Positions 16,331-29,825 of a stretch of DNA of 64,000 bases are shown piece by piece; position 1 is the stretch's first letter, and each line of letters starts with the position of its first letter. This DNA is from Halocaridina rubra. Taxonomy: Eukaryota > Arthropoda > Malacostraca > Decapoda > Atyidae. The stretch lies in the NCBI GenBank assembly GCA_037179515.1, contig JAXCGZ010022644.1, positions 343,501-407,500 of the forward strand, in the 5' to 3' direction. The translations under genes and the position numbers were made by a program. Under the pieces are notes generated by a model. The model ran no database searches and was not told the DNA's origin. It saw nothing but the letters and a program-made list of their open reading frames with translations.

Positions 16331-16775
16331 TCGCTCAAGCATAACCTCTTCTACTTTTTTCCTATTACTGTTCTTCGATAATCAACTTATGTACTTTCTC
16401 AGTACGACCTTTTTACCTGCAATGTTTCTTTTTACTGCATTAGAGAACGTTTTTGTGATACTTTCTGTGTTTTTAACTCCTAAAAATATCTTCTGAACTG
16501 TTTAATAGTTTCAACTATTCTGACAGTTCCAAGGTGCTATTTCATCCCTTTTAGTAGATAACTATGTACTAACATTTAATTAATATAATCTATCAACCAA
16601 AGTTTTTTTTTAATATGCTCTTTTTCAGAAATTACATACTCCAGCTCTTTCTTATCTCCTTCAAGCTTTTTCATTCTTTTTAAAGTTCTCTTTTTTCCTC
16701 CCCTTGTATCTAATCGCCCCCTTCCAAGTTTCCTATCTTTTGCATATCTCTATATTTCCCTCTTTTGTATATATA

Positions 16776-17008
<233 letters not shown>

Positions 17009-17247
17009 TTAATTTTGATCTCATGTTTCTTTCCTTAATTTGAATTTCTTCTTAAAATTTTTTACCTTCTTTGGAAGCTCACTGAACTCGTTTATCAACT
17101 TTCTTATGGCTACCCTTTCTCCTGTAGCCCCTCCCTTACCCCTTCACTGGCCATGAGCATTTTTGACGGAGTTACACCAGGTATTGCTTGTCCTTCAAAA
17201 TCTAGCATCTATGCAATTTACACTAACCTCTCAAGAACACATATTCA

Positions 17248-17354
<107 letters not shown>

Positions 17355-17934
17355 ACTAATAAATTTTTTTTTCGGTAAACGTTTTACCCTGGCAATACTA
17401 ACTTAATGTTTACCTTTAGTAAGGCTAAATACCCATCAGGAGAAAAATCATAAACATGCATATCATAATCAATGTAAGCTGTCTACATTCACCCAAAGAG
17501 GGTAGATGTCAGTTCTTCAATTTTATGGTTATTAAGCTTTGGCTACCTAACTAAGTATTGAGAGAGAAGAATATTCTTAAAAGCAAGATGAAACCACAGG
17601 ATAAAGTTAACCACAAATATAAAGGATCCTCCGATTTACACAATATAAGGCAAATTCGATGGTGTGTCACTGGTACTGCTACACTACCTTTCTGTGATAT
17701 CACCCTCAGTTTTCTCCCCTCGACAAAATAATGCGAAAAATTTCATTCAGTTTCTAAAGCAATCGTTTACAGACGAAAAAGTAATTTTGTGTTCACAGTA
17801 TATGCACACTTTCCATTTATAAAAAAAGAAAAAATTTGTACTGATGAGTAATTAAAAAAGCTTTAGCATCTGACACTGTCTACTCTAACGATTACTGTGT
17901 GAATATACCAAACTGTATTTCCTAATATGGGAAT

Positions 17935-18500
17935 GATCCCCATGCTCATAACTCCTGATCGGTTTTAATTTTACTCATTAACTCTTTTGTTATTTATCCT
18001 TAAAACTTTGAATAAATTTAGCAGTTACCATTTCCTCACTTAGCGAATTCTAGTCATTACCTATTCTTATACTAGACACCCTCGGGATGCGTACAAAGCT
18101 TCTAACTATGACCTCCAGTGCTAGAGTCACTCATATTAATATATCGCTCCAGTCCATTTTGTCAAGGCTTTGAGGGTATTTAAAAAACGATGCAATATCC
18201 CTCTTCTTCTTTTTAGCTTCGAGTGTTGGCAAATCTAACTCCTTCAGCCATTACTCATAACTGAAGTTACGTATCTTAGTCACAAACTTTGTAGGATGCC
18301 TTAGGACTTTCTCCAATTTCTTTATATGTTTTTTCCTTAGCGGATTCCAAAAAGGCTCTTCGTATTCAAGATCTGGCCTCACATAAAGCACGTAACTATA
18401 TCTGAACTTCTACATATGCCTGATCGTCACCTTTATGTTTGCCACAGAAACATATGCAGCCTTTACTCTATCATATATATGTATTTCTGGATAGAAAATC
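17935..18500 (-). mobile_element. LINE family A, C-terminal and 3' UTR fragment
   Basis: On the minus strand it matches the C-terminal half of the copy at 12.2-12.9 kb: the complement of 18290-18400 corresponds to the stretch around RPKLEYAAPFWNP, and the tail near 17960 keeps aaaaccgatcaggag. There are many stops. It is the third family-A piece in a row on the minus strand. Confidence 0.65.
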
Positions 18501-18941
18501 TACAGAGTGTCTGTGTATGCAAAACAGGATATTTGAAAATTCATATATATTTATTTTTATATTTTCATATATTAGGGGGGTACTGAATTATCCTTAAATA
18601 CGACGTATGATTGGTTTAAATTTCTGTCCAATGTCAATTCTCGAGGGCGCATCCATACTATTTATATGGTTAAATGCTTAGCAAACTGTTGACACTGTTA
18701 AATTATCAGACTTGAACTGATGAGCGTTCAGTCCTTTATTTCATGCTAAAGAAACAAACTACTTTTTTAATGAGTTTGACACCAGGATGAGCGGGCCACG
18801 GGCCGGCACGAGACATCGGAGAAATGGGGAGTGTTGTGACTTGTCACATGTGAAGGGATAATTAGAGATTGTAACGAATATGCAAGTCTATTCTGTGTAG
18901 GAAGACTGTTCACTAGCATCGTTTGATCTGTATAAATGTAC
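18501..18941. other. No feature recognised
   Basis: Single-copy-looking AT-rich sequence; nothing coding seen. Confidence 0.45.
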
Positions 18942-19096
<155 letters not shown>

Positions 19097-19109
19097 ATTC
19101 TGGCACTAC

Positions 19110-19527
19110 TTCCATCGCTGCTCTTATAAGTTGACGAATTACATCTCTCCCCCACTGGCGAGGCCGTATAATACACACCTAGCGGCCTCGTCACACAGGT
19201 GCTGTGGATTATTCGGTGCAGTGACTGCTTCTTTACTTCCACTTCCAGACTCTGGAACTCTCTTCCTCCCTCTGTCTTTCCTTACTTTTATGACCTTTCT
19301 TTCCTCAGAAAGCTGAGCCATTGTCATCTCAGGGCCCAATCCTACCATATATTTGGTTTTCATTACTTTTACTATTCTTTCAGTCTGTCCTTTTCTTGTT
19401 GTTTATCGTTTTTATATTTCAGCCTGGTCCTTAAGTTTCTACATTTCTTCCTCTCAATGTTTTCATGGTGCTGGGGCCCGATAAAGGCAATTTTCTTTGC
19501 TTGTCCCAGTGTCACACTTATAAAATG
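19110..19527 (+). mobile_element. LINE family C, C-terminal and 3' end
   Basis: Plus-strand frames align with the C-terminal part of the copy at 6.5-7.7 kb: NYISPPLARPYNT and FGAVTASLLPLPDSGTLFLP match IPPPLSRPQNT and GAVTASSHLPPDFGTLF there. The 3' tail (ggggcccgataaaggcaatt...ttgtcccagtgtcacac) ends right at a (CTA)n tract. 5'-truncated and dead. Confidence 0.7.
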
Positions 19528-19669
<142 letters not shown>

Positions 19670-19748
19670 TAGCAGTTTTATGTCACTATTAATTTACATA
19701 CGAATGGAGGTGGACACAGAAAGGTTGGAGATGGGGAATTAAGGCTGA

Positions 19749-19901
<153 letters not shown>

Positions 19902-19904
19902 CTT

Positions 19905-20620
19905 CAAATAAGCTCCCCTCCGTGTCGGGATTCGAGCTGGGTACTCTAGACAAGAGTGCCGCACCTTAGTCCATTAGACCAACAGAGGCTACAAAAAGGG
20001 GAAAAACTGGGTCATCTACTCAAGATACCCAGATGGAGGGACGCCACTGCGACCATTAATCTCTGTTTTACTCCCACCCCAATCCACCAGTGGCCAGCAA
20101 AAACATCTAATTTGCATCCTTAACATTCAAGGCTAGCTAGATGAAACAAATGCAGTGCAATTACACATTTTCTTATGTCGTCTAGGTATCATCAGTAGAT
20201 GACCCAGTTCTCCCTTTTTTACAACTTCAGTTGTTCTAGTGGACTAAGCTGTGGCCCTCTGGTCTAGAGTCCAACGTTTGATTCCCGACAGGGAAGGGAA
20301 ATTATTTGAAAACATTTAAAAATGAGTAATCGCATTGCATTTGTTTCATCTAGCTAGCCTTGGATGTTGAAGAGGAGAATTACATGTGTTTGCTGGCCAC
20401 TGGTGGTTGGGATGGGGGGCTAAAACGGAGATTAATGATCGCAGTGGATCCCTCCATCTGGGTATCATTACTAGATGATCCAGTTCTCCCTCTTTTGCAA
20501 CCTCTGTTGGTCTAGTGGACTAAGGTGTAGCACTCTAATCTAGAGTTCCAAAGTTACATTCCCTATGTAGAAGGGAGGTTATTTGAAGACATTCCAAAAT
20601 GCGTAATTGCATTGCATTTG
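19905..20620. mobile_element. tRNA-derived SINE family T3: one minus and two plus units forming an inverted-plus-tandem array
   Basis: Three tRNA-like heads are seen. The minus head at 19910..19985 has a box A complement of tggtctaatgg and a box B from cgaatcccgac. Plus heads lie at about 20222..20310 (box B gtttgattccc) and 20497..20580 (box A tggtctagtgg). The body between the heads (catctagctagcc...ccatctgggtatc...agatgacccagtt) is present in minus orientation at 19990..20160 and in plus orientation at 20310..20490. The whole is therefore a near-palindrome centred near 20180 and also a tandem repeat of about 270 bp. AAT microsatellites flank both sides. Confidence 0.75.
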
Positions 20621-20621
20621 T

Positions 20622-20762
<141 letters not shown>

Positions 20763-21294
20763 GATACAAAACAAGTGAAAAATAGATAAATATGTTACCG
20801 TGATCGAAGCTGTAAGAGCAACGATAATAGCAGTGACTACCGCTGAGTTACGGAGATTCCCAACCATCTCGGCAAGACAAGACGGAAGTTGAAACAGCCA
20901 CTGACCGTATTAACTCACGGCATGCAGCTATCTATATACCCTAGTATGTCGTCATATCTAACCTTTGATATAAGCACTACTTTTCAATATCACGAAAGGT
21001 CAATATCATAAATATATATATATATCGCGCGCACACTGTAATCAAATAATTTTATTCAGGTGGAATAGGTATACACCAAGGGTTGTGATACTGTATAGAT
21101 ATCCCAATTAAAGTTGGAGTGATCTTGGCTATTCATCATGTCATTGGCTTTTGCTAAATGGATTTTTGTAATGAACGGGGATGGGTACAGATATACACTA
21201 TGTATTCATGGTATGCAGTTGTTGGCTTTGGAGCTTAAGTACCGGAATCTACATCTGTGATGATACACGATTATTTATATATATTTATATAATA

Positions 21295-21297
<3 letters not shown>
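20763..21297. other. No feature recognised
   Basis: Mixed sequence; no coding frame or repeat family seen. Confidence 0.45.

Positions 21298-21369
<72 letters not shown>
21298..21369. repeat. (TA)n microsatellite
   Basis: About 72 bp of TA at the 3' end of a minus-strand SINE. Confidence 0.97.
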
Positions 21370-21372
<3 letters not shown>

Positions 21373-21590
21373 TAATTTTTACCCCGACCGGGACTTGAAC
21401 CCAGGAATAATTACTAAGCCAAGGCGCTACCAACTACACCACAGAAGGTTAAACGGAAACAGACCTTATAGCTTATATCTGCCATACTAGGAATGAACGC
21501 GTTCTATCTGAATGCCACTATGTTCATATTACAGTTTCCCCCTCACTCGTAGTTTCGTTTTCACATTTAATTCAACTCCCAATCTCATTC
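21370..21590 (-). mobile_element. tRNA-derived SINE family T2, minus copy
   Basis: Read on minus: a leader (gtaatatgaacatagtggc...), then ttaaccttctgtggtgtagttggtagcgcc (box A tggtgtagttgg), then gggttcaagtcccggtcggggt (box B), then the tail aaaaattattca into (TA)n. It matches 54225..54437 on the plus strand over the whole length, including the roughly 150-bp leader before the tRNA-like part. Confidence 0.75.
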
Positions 21591-21591
21591 G

Positions 21592-21652
21592 GGACCTAGG
21601 TTTAAGTCCCGGTCGTGGTAAAAATGATTCATATTTTCACATATGTAATGTG

Positions 21653-21654
<2 letters not shown>
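21592..21654 (+). mobile_element. SINE T2, tRNA 3'-half fragment (plus)
   Basis: Contains aggtttaagtcccggtcg (box B) and the tail taaaaatgattcat, leading into (TA)n. It lies head-to-head with the minus copy just to its left. Confidence 0.6.

Positions 21655-21741
<87 letters not shown>
21655..21741. repeat. (TA)n microsatellite
   Basis: About 86 bp of TA between SINE T2 and LINE-B. Confidence 0.97.
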
Positions 21742-21744
<3 letters not shown>

Positions 21745-24185
21745 TGCAGATAGGTACTGTAGAGTCATATGTAAGGCACAGTGCAAAGGTGATTAGCGAA
21801 GCACGTGGTGAGGGAGGCAAATAGGGAAGTAGATGTGAGGTGGGGTAGAGTCTTGTCTGAGAATTTGAAAAGGAATAAAAACATATTTTGGAAGGAAGTG
21901 AAAAGAGTGCAGAAAGGTGAGTCTGGTTGAGAGGAGAGGGTGAAAGAGCAGATGGATAATTGCTAGTAGACGAAATAATGGTGAGAGAGAGATGGGCTGA
22001 TTATTTCAAAGGAGTGTTTAATGAACATGATAAAGGTGTAGAGATTGTGACTGTGGGAAATGAATGGAGAATGCTAATGTTAGATGATGAGAACGATAGA
22101 AGAATAACAAAAGAGGAGTTGTAATTGAGAATGAGATCAATGAAAGCAGGTAAAGCACCAAGGACAGACGGGTGTTATGTAGAATGCTTGTCAAAAGGTG
22201 GGGAGGTATTAGCAGAATGGACGATTAGGCTGTTGAATGTATGATTCAGGAGAGGGAGGGTTCCTATTGATCAGAGGAGTGAATATGTGGTGTCACTTTA
22301 TAAAGGGAAAGGAAGTAATGTAGTAGGTTGGCTCATGGCATCAATCGCCCGTTGCAGTACTACAGCTGAAGGGTCTTGTGACTTAAATATGACTGTCCAG
22401 GACAGTTCGATGTTAAGTCTTCCTTCAGTTACGGTTCTCTTTCTATGCCTACATCAACACCGAATATTCTTGGATATTCGTTACATATGTCTTTTTATCC
22501 CTTCACATCTGACAAGCCACAATACTTCCCATCTCTGTTTCTCTCTATGTTTTCTTCGTGCCCAGGCTTGATGAGGATAGATTTTTTTTTTTTTTACCCG
22601 TCCTGGTGTCACAATCGTAAAAAAAAGAGTATAAATGTAGAAAATTTAGAGGAAGTAGTGTTGATTGTAGTTGGTAAGGTATATGGAAGAGTCTTAATCG
22701 AGATAATTAGGAAAGGTACTGAGAGATTGATTGAGGAACAACAGTGTCGATTCAGGATAGGAAGAGGATGAGGTGCTTGTGGTAAGACAGGTGTGTGAGA
22801 AGCTCTTAGGGAAACGTAGGGACACTTTCTGGGCTTTTATGGACTTATGGAAACTGTATGACAGGGCTAACAGAGAAGCATTGTGGAGTGTGTTGTAGCT
22901 GTATGGAATAAGTTGAAGTTTGTTGAATGCAGTCAAGAGTTTTTACATGAATAGTAGAGCATATGTGAGAATTAGAAATGGCATGAGTGATTATTTTGAG
23001 GTGAATATAGGGTTATGTCAAGGTTGTATAATGTCGCCATGGTTGCTTAATGTGTATATGGTTGGTGTGGTAAGGGAGGTAAATGAAAGAGTATTAGACA
23101 GAGGCTTGGAATTAATGAATTTAGTATGGAAGATTGAAATTTAATCAGTTTCTATTCGCCGACGACACAACACTGGTGCCTAACACTGAGAATGAACTAA
23201 ATTATTTAGTTACTGAGTTTTTTAGGGTGTGTGAAAGAAGGAAGTTGCGGGTGAATATTGGTAAAAGTAAAGTAATGAGATGCACGAGGAGTGTTAACGT
23301 TGGCAGATTGAATGTAAGAGTGAATGGGAAGTTGCTTGAAGAATTTGAGAGTAATGGACGAGTGGATGTAGAGGTAAGTCGAAGAGTAAAGCAATCAAGT
23401 AAATGTCTAGGTGGGTTGAGAAGTGTGATGAGATGTAGGTATTTAGGAATGAATGCAAAGAGAAGGATATATGAAGATGTGATTGTGCTGACTGTGTTGT
23501 ATGGAGCAGAGACTTAGAATGAAAGAGATGATGAAAAGAACAAGTTGAATATAATGGATAATGAGGTGTTTGAGCTATATGATTGGTGTATCTAGAATAG
23601 GTATAGTAGTAAGAAATGAGGTCATGCAGAGAATGGATGTTGTAAGAAAGCTGTCGGATAGGTTAAATCAGAGAGTATGGAGTGGGTTTGGACATATGGA
23701 AATGATGAGTTATGAACGAATAGCGATGAGCGTGTGAAGTGCAGAACTGGCTGGAGTGAGGCCAAGAGGAAGACCTAGAATGGGTGGATGGATAGCGTCA
23801 AAAGGGCATTGAATGTATGTGGAATGTCAGTGGAGCAGGGAAGAGAGCGTCGAGAGATAGGAATGAGTGGAGGAAGATTCTGTATAGGTGACACGAGCCA
23901 AAGGAATATCTTGCTCTTGCTAGGTCAGTGAACAATGAGGGAAGTTGCCATGTGATGAAGCGGTGGAGGGTAACCAGCTGCGTCTATCAGATCTCACCGT
24001 AGAATATCCTTGTTGCCTTCCTTGTGGGTTACCTGAGCAGTATGGTAGAGGGGGAATTGTGTCAACCCTTTATCGCCAAGGAGCTGCGAGGAATAGTTAA
24101 GATATGTGTGGATCTTGGCGAATGAGAGTTCCTTAACTAGACCACCTCCCTTAAGCCTACACGAACGCCTCTCCCATACATCCGA
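21742..24185 (+). mobile_element. LINE family B, second copy, interrupted by a LINE-C fragment
   Basis: Starts where 8945 of the first copy would align. RT pieces include KVYGRVLIEIIRKGTERLI (~22675), LCQGCIMSPWLLNVYMVGVV (~23010), NQFLFADDTTLV (~23140; both catalytic Asp kept), KLRVNIGKSKVMR and CLGGLRSVMRCRYLGMNAKR (~23400). The C-terminal part and 3' UTR follow to about 24180. There are stops in several places. The segment 22326..22626 is foreign (LINE-C). Confidence 0.75.
22326..22626 (+). mobile_element. LINE family C 3' end nested in LINE-B
   Basis: The roughly 300-bp insert begins after gggaaaggaagtaatgtag and ends in the family-C tail ...cccgtcctggtgtcacaatcg plus an A-run. The LINE-B sequence then resumes (gagtataaatgtagaaaatt...). 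It was inserted after family B landed. Confidence 0.7.
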
Positions 24186-25083
<898 letters not shown>

Positions 25084-25623
25084 ACAGTATAGCGAACATA
25101 AATGCGGACACATTTGTGGATGAAATATGTACTTATAGACGACCAAATGTGTGATGAAGGAATGTAGTAAATCACCGAGATAAAAATATGAAACAGTTTC
25201 ACAGTATGTTCAAGTTACAATATCAACAGTATAAATAATTTACTCAATCTAACGAAATTGCATATAATTGAAGAAAACTCATGAGCAAAAATTCAGAGTC
25301 CATTTTATAATTGAAAATCAATGTATTTATCCGATAAAACGTACAATCCAATTTAGCAGAATGTTCATAAAACACAAGCTTAAGAACTTATTTAACACAC
25401 TCTTGTTTATCCCGCCCTCTGTTAATGAAACAAATAGGCATTCATTTACCATGAAGAACTTTCTAGGAGAGGCCGAGTCTAACACCAGAGCCATAACGGA
25501 TGGAACATAAGTGTGAATGTCTTAACAAGCAAAATAGTATCCATAATTATTGTTATATACAAATGATGGGGGTAATCATGTTCTTTGTTATTAATATTCT
25601 TGTGTCATAATTACTCCCCATTC

Positions 25624-25625
<2 letters not shown>

Positions 25626-25704
<79 letters not shown>
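25626..25704. repeat. (TA)n microsatellite
   Basis: About 78 bp of TA. Confidence 0.97.
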
Positions 25705-25708
<4 letters not shown>

Positions 25709-25717
25709 AGGTATGTT

Positions 25718-25915
25718 GAAATAATAATAATAAACTTTATTTCCATTTTACAATGGGTATTCGTCAGCCAGGACAAGCCCCAACCCCCCACTGTGATGTC
25801 CACCCACAGCAGTTCCTGCCAATAAACAGCTTAAACTCTCGGTCTTGGACGGGGACCGATCTTTCGACCTCGTGAATGCGAAGCCAGCGCGTTACCACTG
25901 TACTAGCCAGTGAAA
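25718..25915 (-). mobile_element. tRNA-derived SINE family T4
   Basis: Read on minus: ggctagtacagtggtaacgc (box A), cacgaggtcgaaagatcgg (box B region), a roughly 90-bp body, then tggaaataaagtttattatt with a polyadenylation-like AATAAA and an ATT-type tail. It sits next to the truncated end of a LINE-A copy. Confidence 0.75.
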
Positions 25916-25949
25916 TGAAAAATAAATATTTGGGAACGAATGCAAAGAA

Positions 25950-26700
25950 ACGGATATTGATCCCTATCCACTCTGTCATAACCATGAAGGAATTTAAAAC
26001 CCGTCACCATATTCTCCCTCATTCTTCTAGCTTCGAGAGATGGTAAGTCTAATTCCTCCAGCCTCTCCTCATAACTGAGATTACTTATTTCTGGAACCAG
26101 TCGTGGCATGTCTTTGAACTTTTTCCAGCTTAACTACGTGCTTTTTCAAGTGTGGATTCCCAAAGGGGGCTGCATATTCAAGCTTTGGCCTCACATAAGT
26201 TACATATATATTTCTGAACATTTCCTCGTCCATTTGCCTGAAGGCTACCCTTACATTTGCTAAGAAAGCATATGATGCCCTTACTATGCCATTTATATGC
26301 ATTTCTGGAAACAAATCTGTCAGTATGTTTACTCCTAAACCTCTCTCATTCTCTGTCTCTTGAAGTTTTGCTTCTACCATTAAGTAGTCAAGCTTGGGCC
26401 TTCTTGCACTTGTGCCCATTCTCATTACCTTATATTTAAAAGGATTAAATTTCATTAGCCACTTTTCTGACAACTCATGCAGACTATTTAGGTCTTCCCG
26501 AAATTCTCTACCATTGTTCTAGCCCTAATTTCTTCACAATCTTTGTATCATCTGTAAACATATTCATGAAGGAATTTTCAGACTCTGGTAGGTCATTTAC
26601 ATATACAAGAAACAAAAATGGTCCTAAAACTGAATCCTTTGGACCTCCACTACTAAATTCTGCATTCAGACAGTGAGTGTCTTACTCTATATCCTCTAGG
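25950..26700 (-). mobile_element. LINE family A, RT 3' half and C-terminal domain
   Basis: The minus frame 26473..26081 reads EKWLMKFNPFKYKVMRMGTS, then NERGLGVNILTDL, then YVRPKLEYAAPFGNPHLKK. The frame 26109..25960 continues ISNLSYEERLEELDLPSLEA and FKFLHGYDRVDRDQ. Both match the copy at 12.1-12.7 kb closely. The RT active site region lies near 26560 (KIVKK-like) with stops. The 3' end is cut off at about 25955. Confidence 0.75.
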
Positions 26701-26702
26701 TA

Positions 26703-29445
26703 GATATAATTGTATAAAGAGAAAAACATTCATGGAGTACAAAAGCTGATTTGTAGTCCTAAGATGCATAGTGCAAGCTTAAATATTTTACAAAGTAAAA
26801 ATAAATACTCAGTTATATGTGACTCATATGACGAGGATAAAAGTTTAATAAAGTGTAAGTTTTGTGACTTAAGGCATGTGTGGTCAAAAAAATATCTTTT
26901 CCTGGGTTTGGAAAAGTCTGTGCAATATGTAAAGATTTAAATCATTTTGCCATGAAGTGTCCTTTTAGGTTGATTAAGATAAGGCATAATACCAATAGTA
27001 AAGTTTATGATGTAGAAGCAGTGAAAAATGAGACACATAATTCTGGTGATTCTAGCGTGGAGTATGTCCTCAGAGTAAAAAAAAAATAATAAGTTGATAT
27101 CTGCTGTGGTGTCAGTATTAATGCAATTCCTGTTAACTATGTACATAAGCATATTTTAAGCCATTGTGATACTATGCTTGAGGCCTGGTCGTCCTTTATA
27201 GTGAAACCCATAGGTAAATGTAAAATTGCATTAAAAATGATAAAAATAAGAAAAAAATATTCCGTGGAATTTGTTAGTATTATAGAAGAGTATACACATC
27301 TCTTATGTTAGAGAAAATCAGAACAAATAGGTTACATCACAGTGAAGTATGTGAATATTTGTGCTGTAAATGCCATTTTCTCTGAAGATGCTGATATTTC
27401 TAATGATGAGTTTGGTACTCTTCCAGGTAATGTTCATTTAATTATTATCAATTGTGTGCAGCCTGTTGCTTAAACTTCATGCCGACTTCCAGTTAGTCAA
27501 AATAAAGAGGTAAAACAAATTCTGGAAAGGATGAAAATGAAAAATATTGTATGTAAAGTTGATGAAACAACAGAGTGGGTTAGGAGAATGGTCATTACAA
27601 CAAAGAGTAAATGTGTGTAAAGATCATCAAATGTTAAATAAACCATTAAAGCAAGAGTTTCATCCTATGCCTATATTAGATGATGTATTAACTGAACTAT
27701 CCTTGATCTTGAAAATGGCTATTGGCAGTGCTAGCTTCATAATGAATCAAGTACAGTTATTATTTTTTTAAACGCCATGGTGTAGATATGGACTGCTAAG
27801 GTCCCCTTTGGTTAGGCTGTGATTAGTGAAACTTTTCAAAAGAATCCTCATATAACACTTGATTGCTTTGAAGGGATTGTATGTGAAGATGACGATACCT
27901 TAGTATAATGTATCGGTGATATTCATGAGCAAGCTGAAAAAGACCTTGACATTAGATTGCATGAATTGTTAAGTAGATGTAGAGAAATAGGCATGAAGTT
28001 AAATGAAGCCAAGACTAATTTTGGAAAGTCTGAGACCACTTTTCTTGGCCATAAGGATTTGGTTTTACGTCATGAACTCCCTTTTCTACCAAGGGCTAGG
28101 ACGGTTGCCTTCTTGCGAAGGACTTCTTTTGGTAGATGTAATCGTTACCCTGAGTGTATGTCCTTACTAATCTCAGTCCGTGACGGGGCGCGAACCCTCA
28201 ACCTGCCGCCTCAGAGTCGCGGACGCTACCATTTTGTCACGGAGACTACTTTTTTTTCTTGGCCATAAGATAACTTGAAATAGTATGATACCTGATCAAT
28301 AAGAAGTGGAAGCAACTTTGAACATGGACCCTCCAATAGATGTTCCTGGTTTACAAAGATTCGAAGGTATGGTTAATTATTAAGCAAGCTTTTTATTTAA
28401 TTTGTCAGAATTAGTGGAATCATTAAGACAGTTAATACATCAAAATGTTTAGTGGTAATGGACTGATGATCATCATAAATAATTTGGTAGAATTATTATT
28501 TCTTTTTATAGAACGGTATTGTAGTACTATGATCAAAATGATGACATAGCCATTCAGTGTGATGCTTCACAGAAAGGTTTAGGTGCAGCCTCAATGCAGT
28601 TTCTGGTAATCCTATTGCATATGCCAGTCAAGCATTGCCTGGCACAGAAAATCGGTTATGCACGAAGTAATAGAGAAGTAATTTCAATTGCATATGCTCT
28701 AGAGAAATTCCATCAATATGATTTTTGGCAGGAAAACGATTGTAGAAGCTGATAATTAACCTTAGAGACAATAATTCTTAAACTTTGTCTAGAGCCCTTA
28801 GAAGGGCTACAGGATATTCTGATGTACAAATAAAACAAAAATGAAAGTGAAATGTTACAACCTGAAACTTTGATTATGTTCATATGGTATACTTTTTACC
28901 CATAGACCAGAGTGTTTAACCATGATTAAGAAGGAAACTGATAAAGACGATACTTTGCAGTTGTTGAAAACCATGATTTTAAATGTTTGCTTGATGATGT
29001 AAGTTAAATTTTCTGCACAGAATAGTCTTATTTTTAAGGATGAAAGGAATGTTATTTTTGGTGCTATTTGTTCTTCATATATTGGTATTGAAAGTTTGAG
29101 ACGAGCAAGAAAATGTTTTTATTGGCCTTATATGAATTCTGATGTAAAGCAATTTATTTCTAAGTGTGAAATGTGTAATCGCATTCCAGTAAGTCAACAA
29201 AAGGAAACTCTAAAACCTCATGAATTAGCTGATACACCATGAGAAGAAATAGTTGATTTTATGATTGTAAAGAATTATAATTACTTGATAACTGTTGACT
29301 ATTTTAGGCATTTTTGAGAGATAGATTATCTAGAAAATGCTAGATCAACCACTGTGATAAGGAAACTGAAAACGTACTTTGCAAGAAAATTTATTACTTT
29401 TTGTAGTTATATATGATAATCGACCTCAGTTTTTGTTATAACCCC
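26703..29445 (+). mobile_element. Ty3/gypsy-like retrotransposon internal region, degenerate
   Basis: In order: a Gag zinc knuckle CAICKDLNHFAMKC at 26919..26960 (C-x2-C-x4-H-x4-C). RT with FEGIVCEDDDTLV near 27870-27900 (catalytic Asp pair kept, the usual Tyr of YxDD replaced by Cys) and LHELLSRCREIGMKLNEAKT (27957 on). RNase H with QCDASQKGLGAA (~28560) and YALEKFHQYDFW (~28695). Integrase zinc region with RRARKCFYWPYMNSDVKQF and CEMCNRIP (~29110-29190). Many stops occur and no LTRs were recognised, so it is inactive. A SINE splits the RT at 28057..28247. Confidence 0.8.
28057..28247 (-). mobile_element. SINE T1 inserted in the gypsy RT, with target-site duplication
   Basis: The minus-strand T1 copy (head near 28240, tail near 28057) is flanked by the host sequence ttttcttggccataag on the left (ending 28055) and again on the right (ending about 28269). 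A 16-bp perfect target-site duplication of this kind is expected for LINE-driven retrotransposition. Confidence 0.85.
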
Positions 29446-29825
29446 AAGGGAAAACATATGTAATTATACATCTCATATATAAACAGCCTAGCTTTAAAAT
29501 ATCCATCTTACCAAATTACCATATGGTACCGTAGAGTGAATAGTTAGGTGCCGGCGAATAGGTTAGGTACAGATTTACCAGAAAAAAAATAACAACAAAT
29601 TCCTTGACACAAGGTTAGTAAATATTAGTACATATAAATCAATCCATATACCAAAGCCATATTCCTCCTTATAAGGGAGGTGGCTGAGTCAAAGAAAATA
29701 CTTTGACTTTTTGTGGTAAGTAAATACAGAGGAGGGGATTCCCAATCCCCTCGCTCTACTCCATTTAGTTGACATCTACGACACGCAGGGGAACACGGAG
29801 GAAGTATTTTTACCCCCCTCCCTCA
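29446..29825. repeat. Unclassified sequence with a possible interspersed-repeat segment
   Basis: The part 29735..29825 (gaggggattcccaatcccctcgc...acgacacgcaggggaac...) is GC-richer than its surroundings and looks like a dispersed repeat boundary. It is not repeated elsewhere in this window. The rest shows nothing. Confidence 0.35.

Noticed and set aside
19905..20310. Functional tRNA genes at the tRNA-like heads
   Set aside because: The cloverleaf stems do not hold and the units are repeated with SINE bodies, so they are tRNA-derived SINEs.
26703..29445. Integrated virus of crustaceans
   Set aside because: The Gag knuckle, RT, RNase H and integrase fit a Ty3/gypsy retrotransposon; no envelope or DNA-virus gene is seen.
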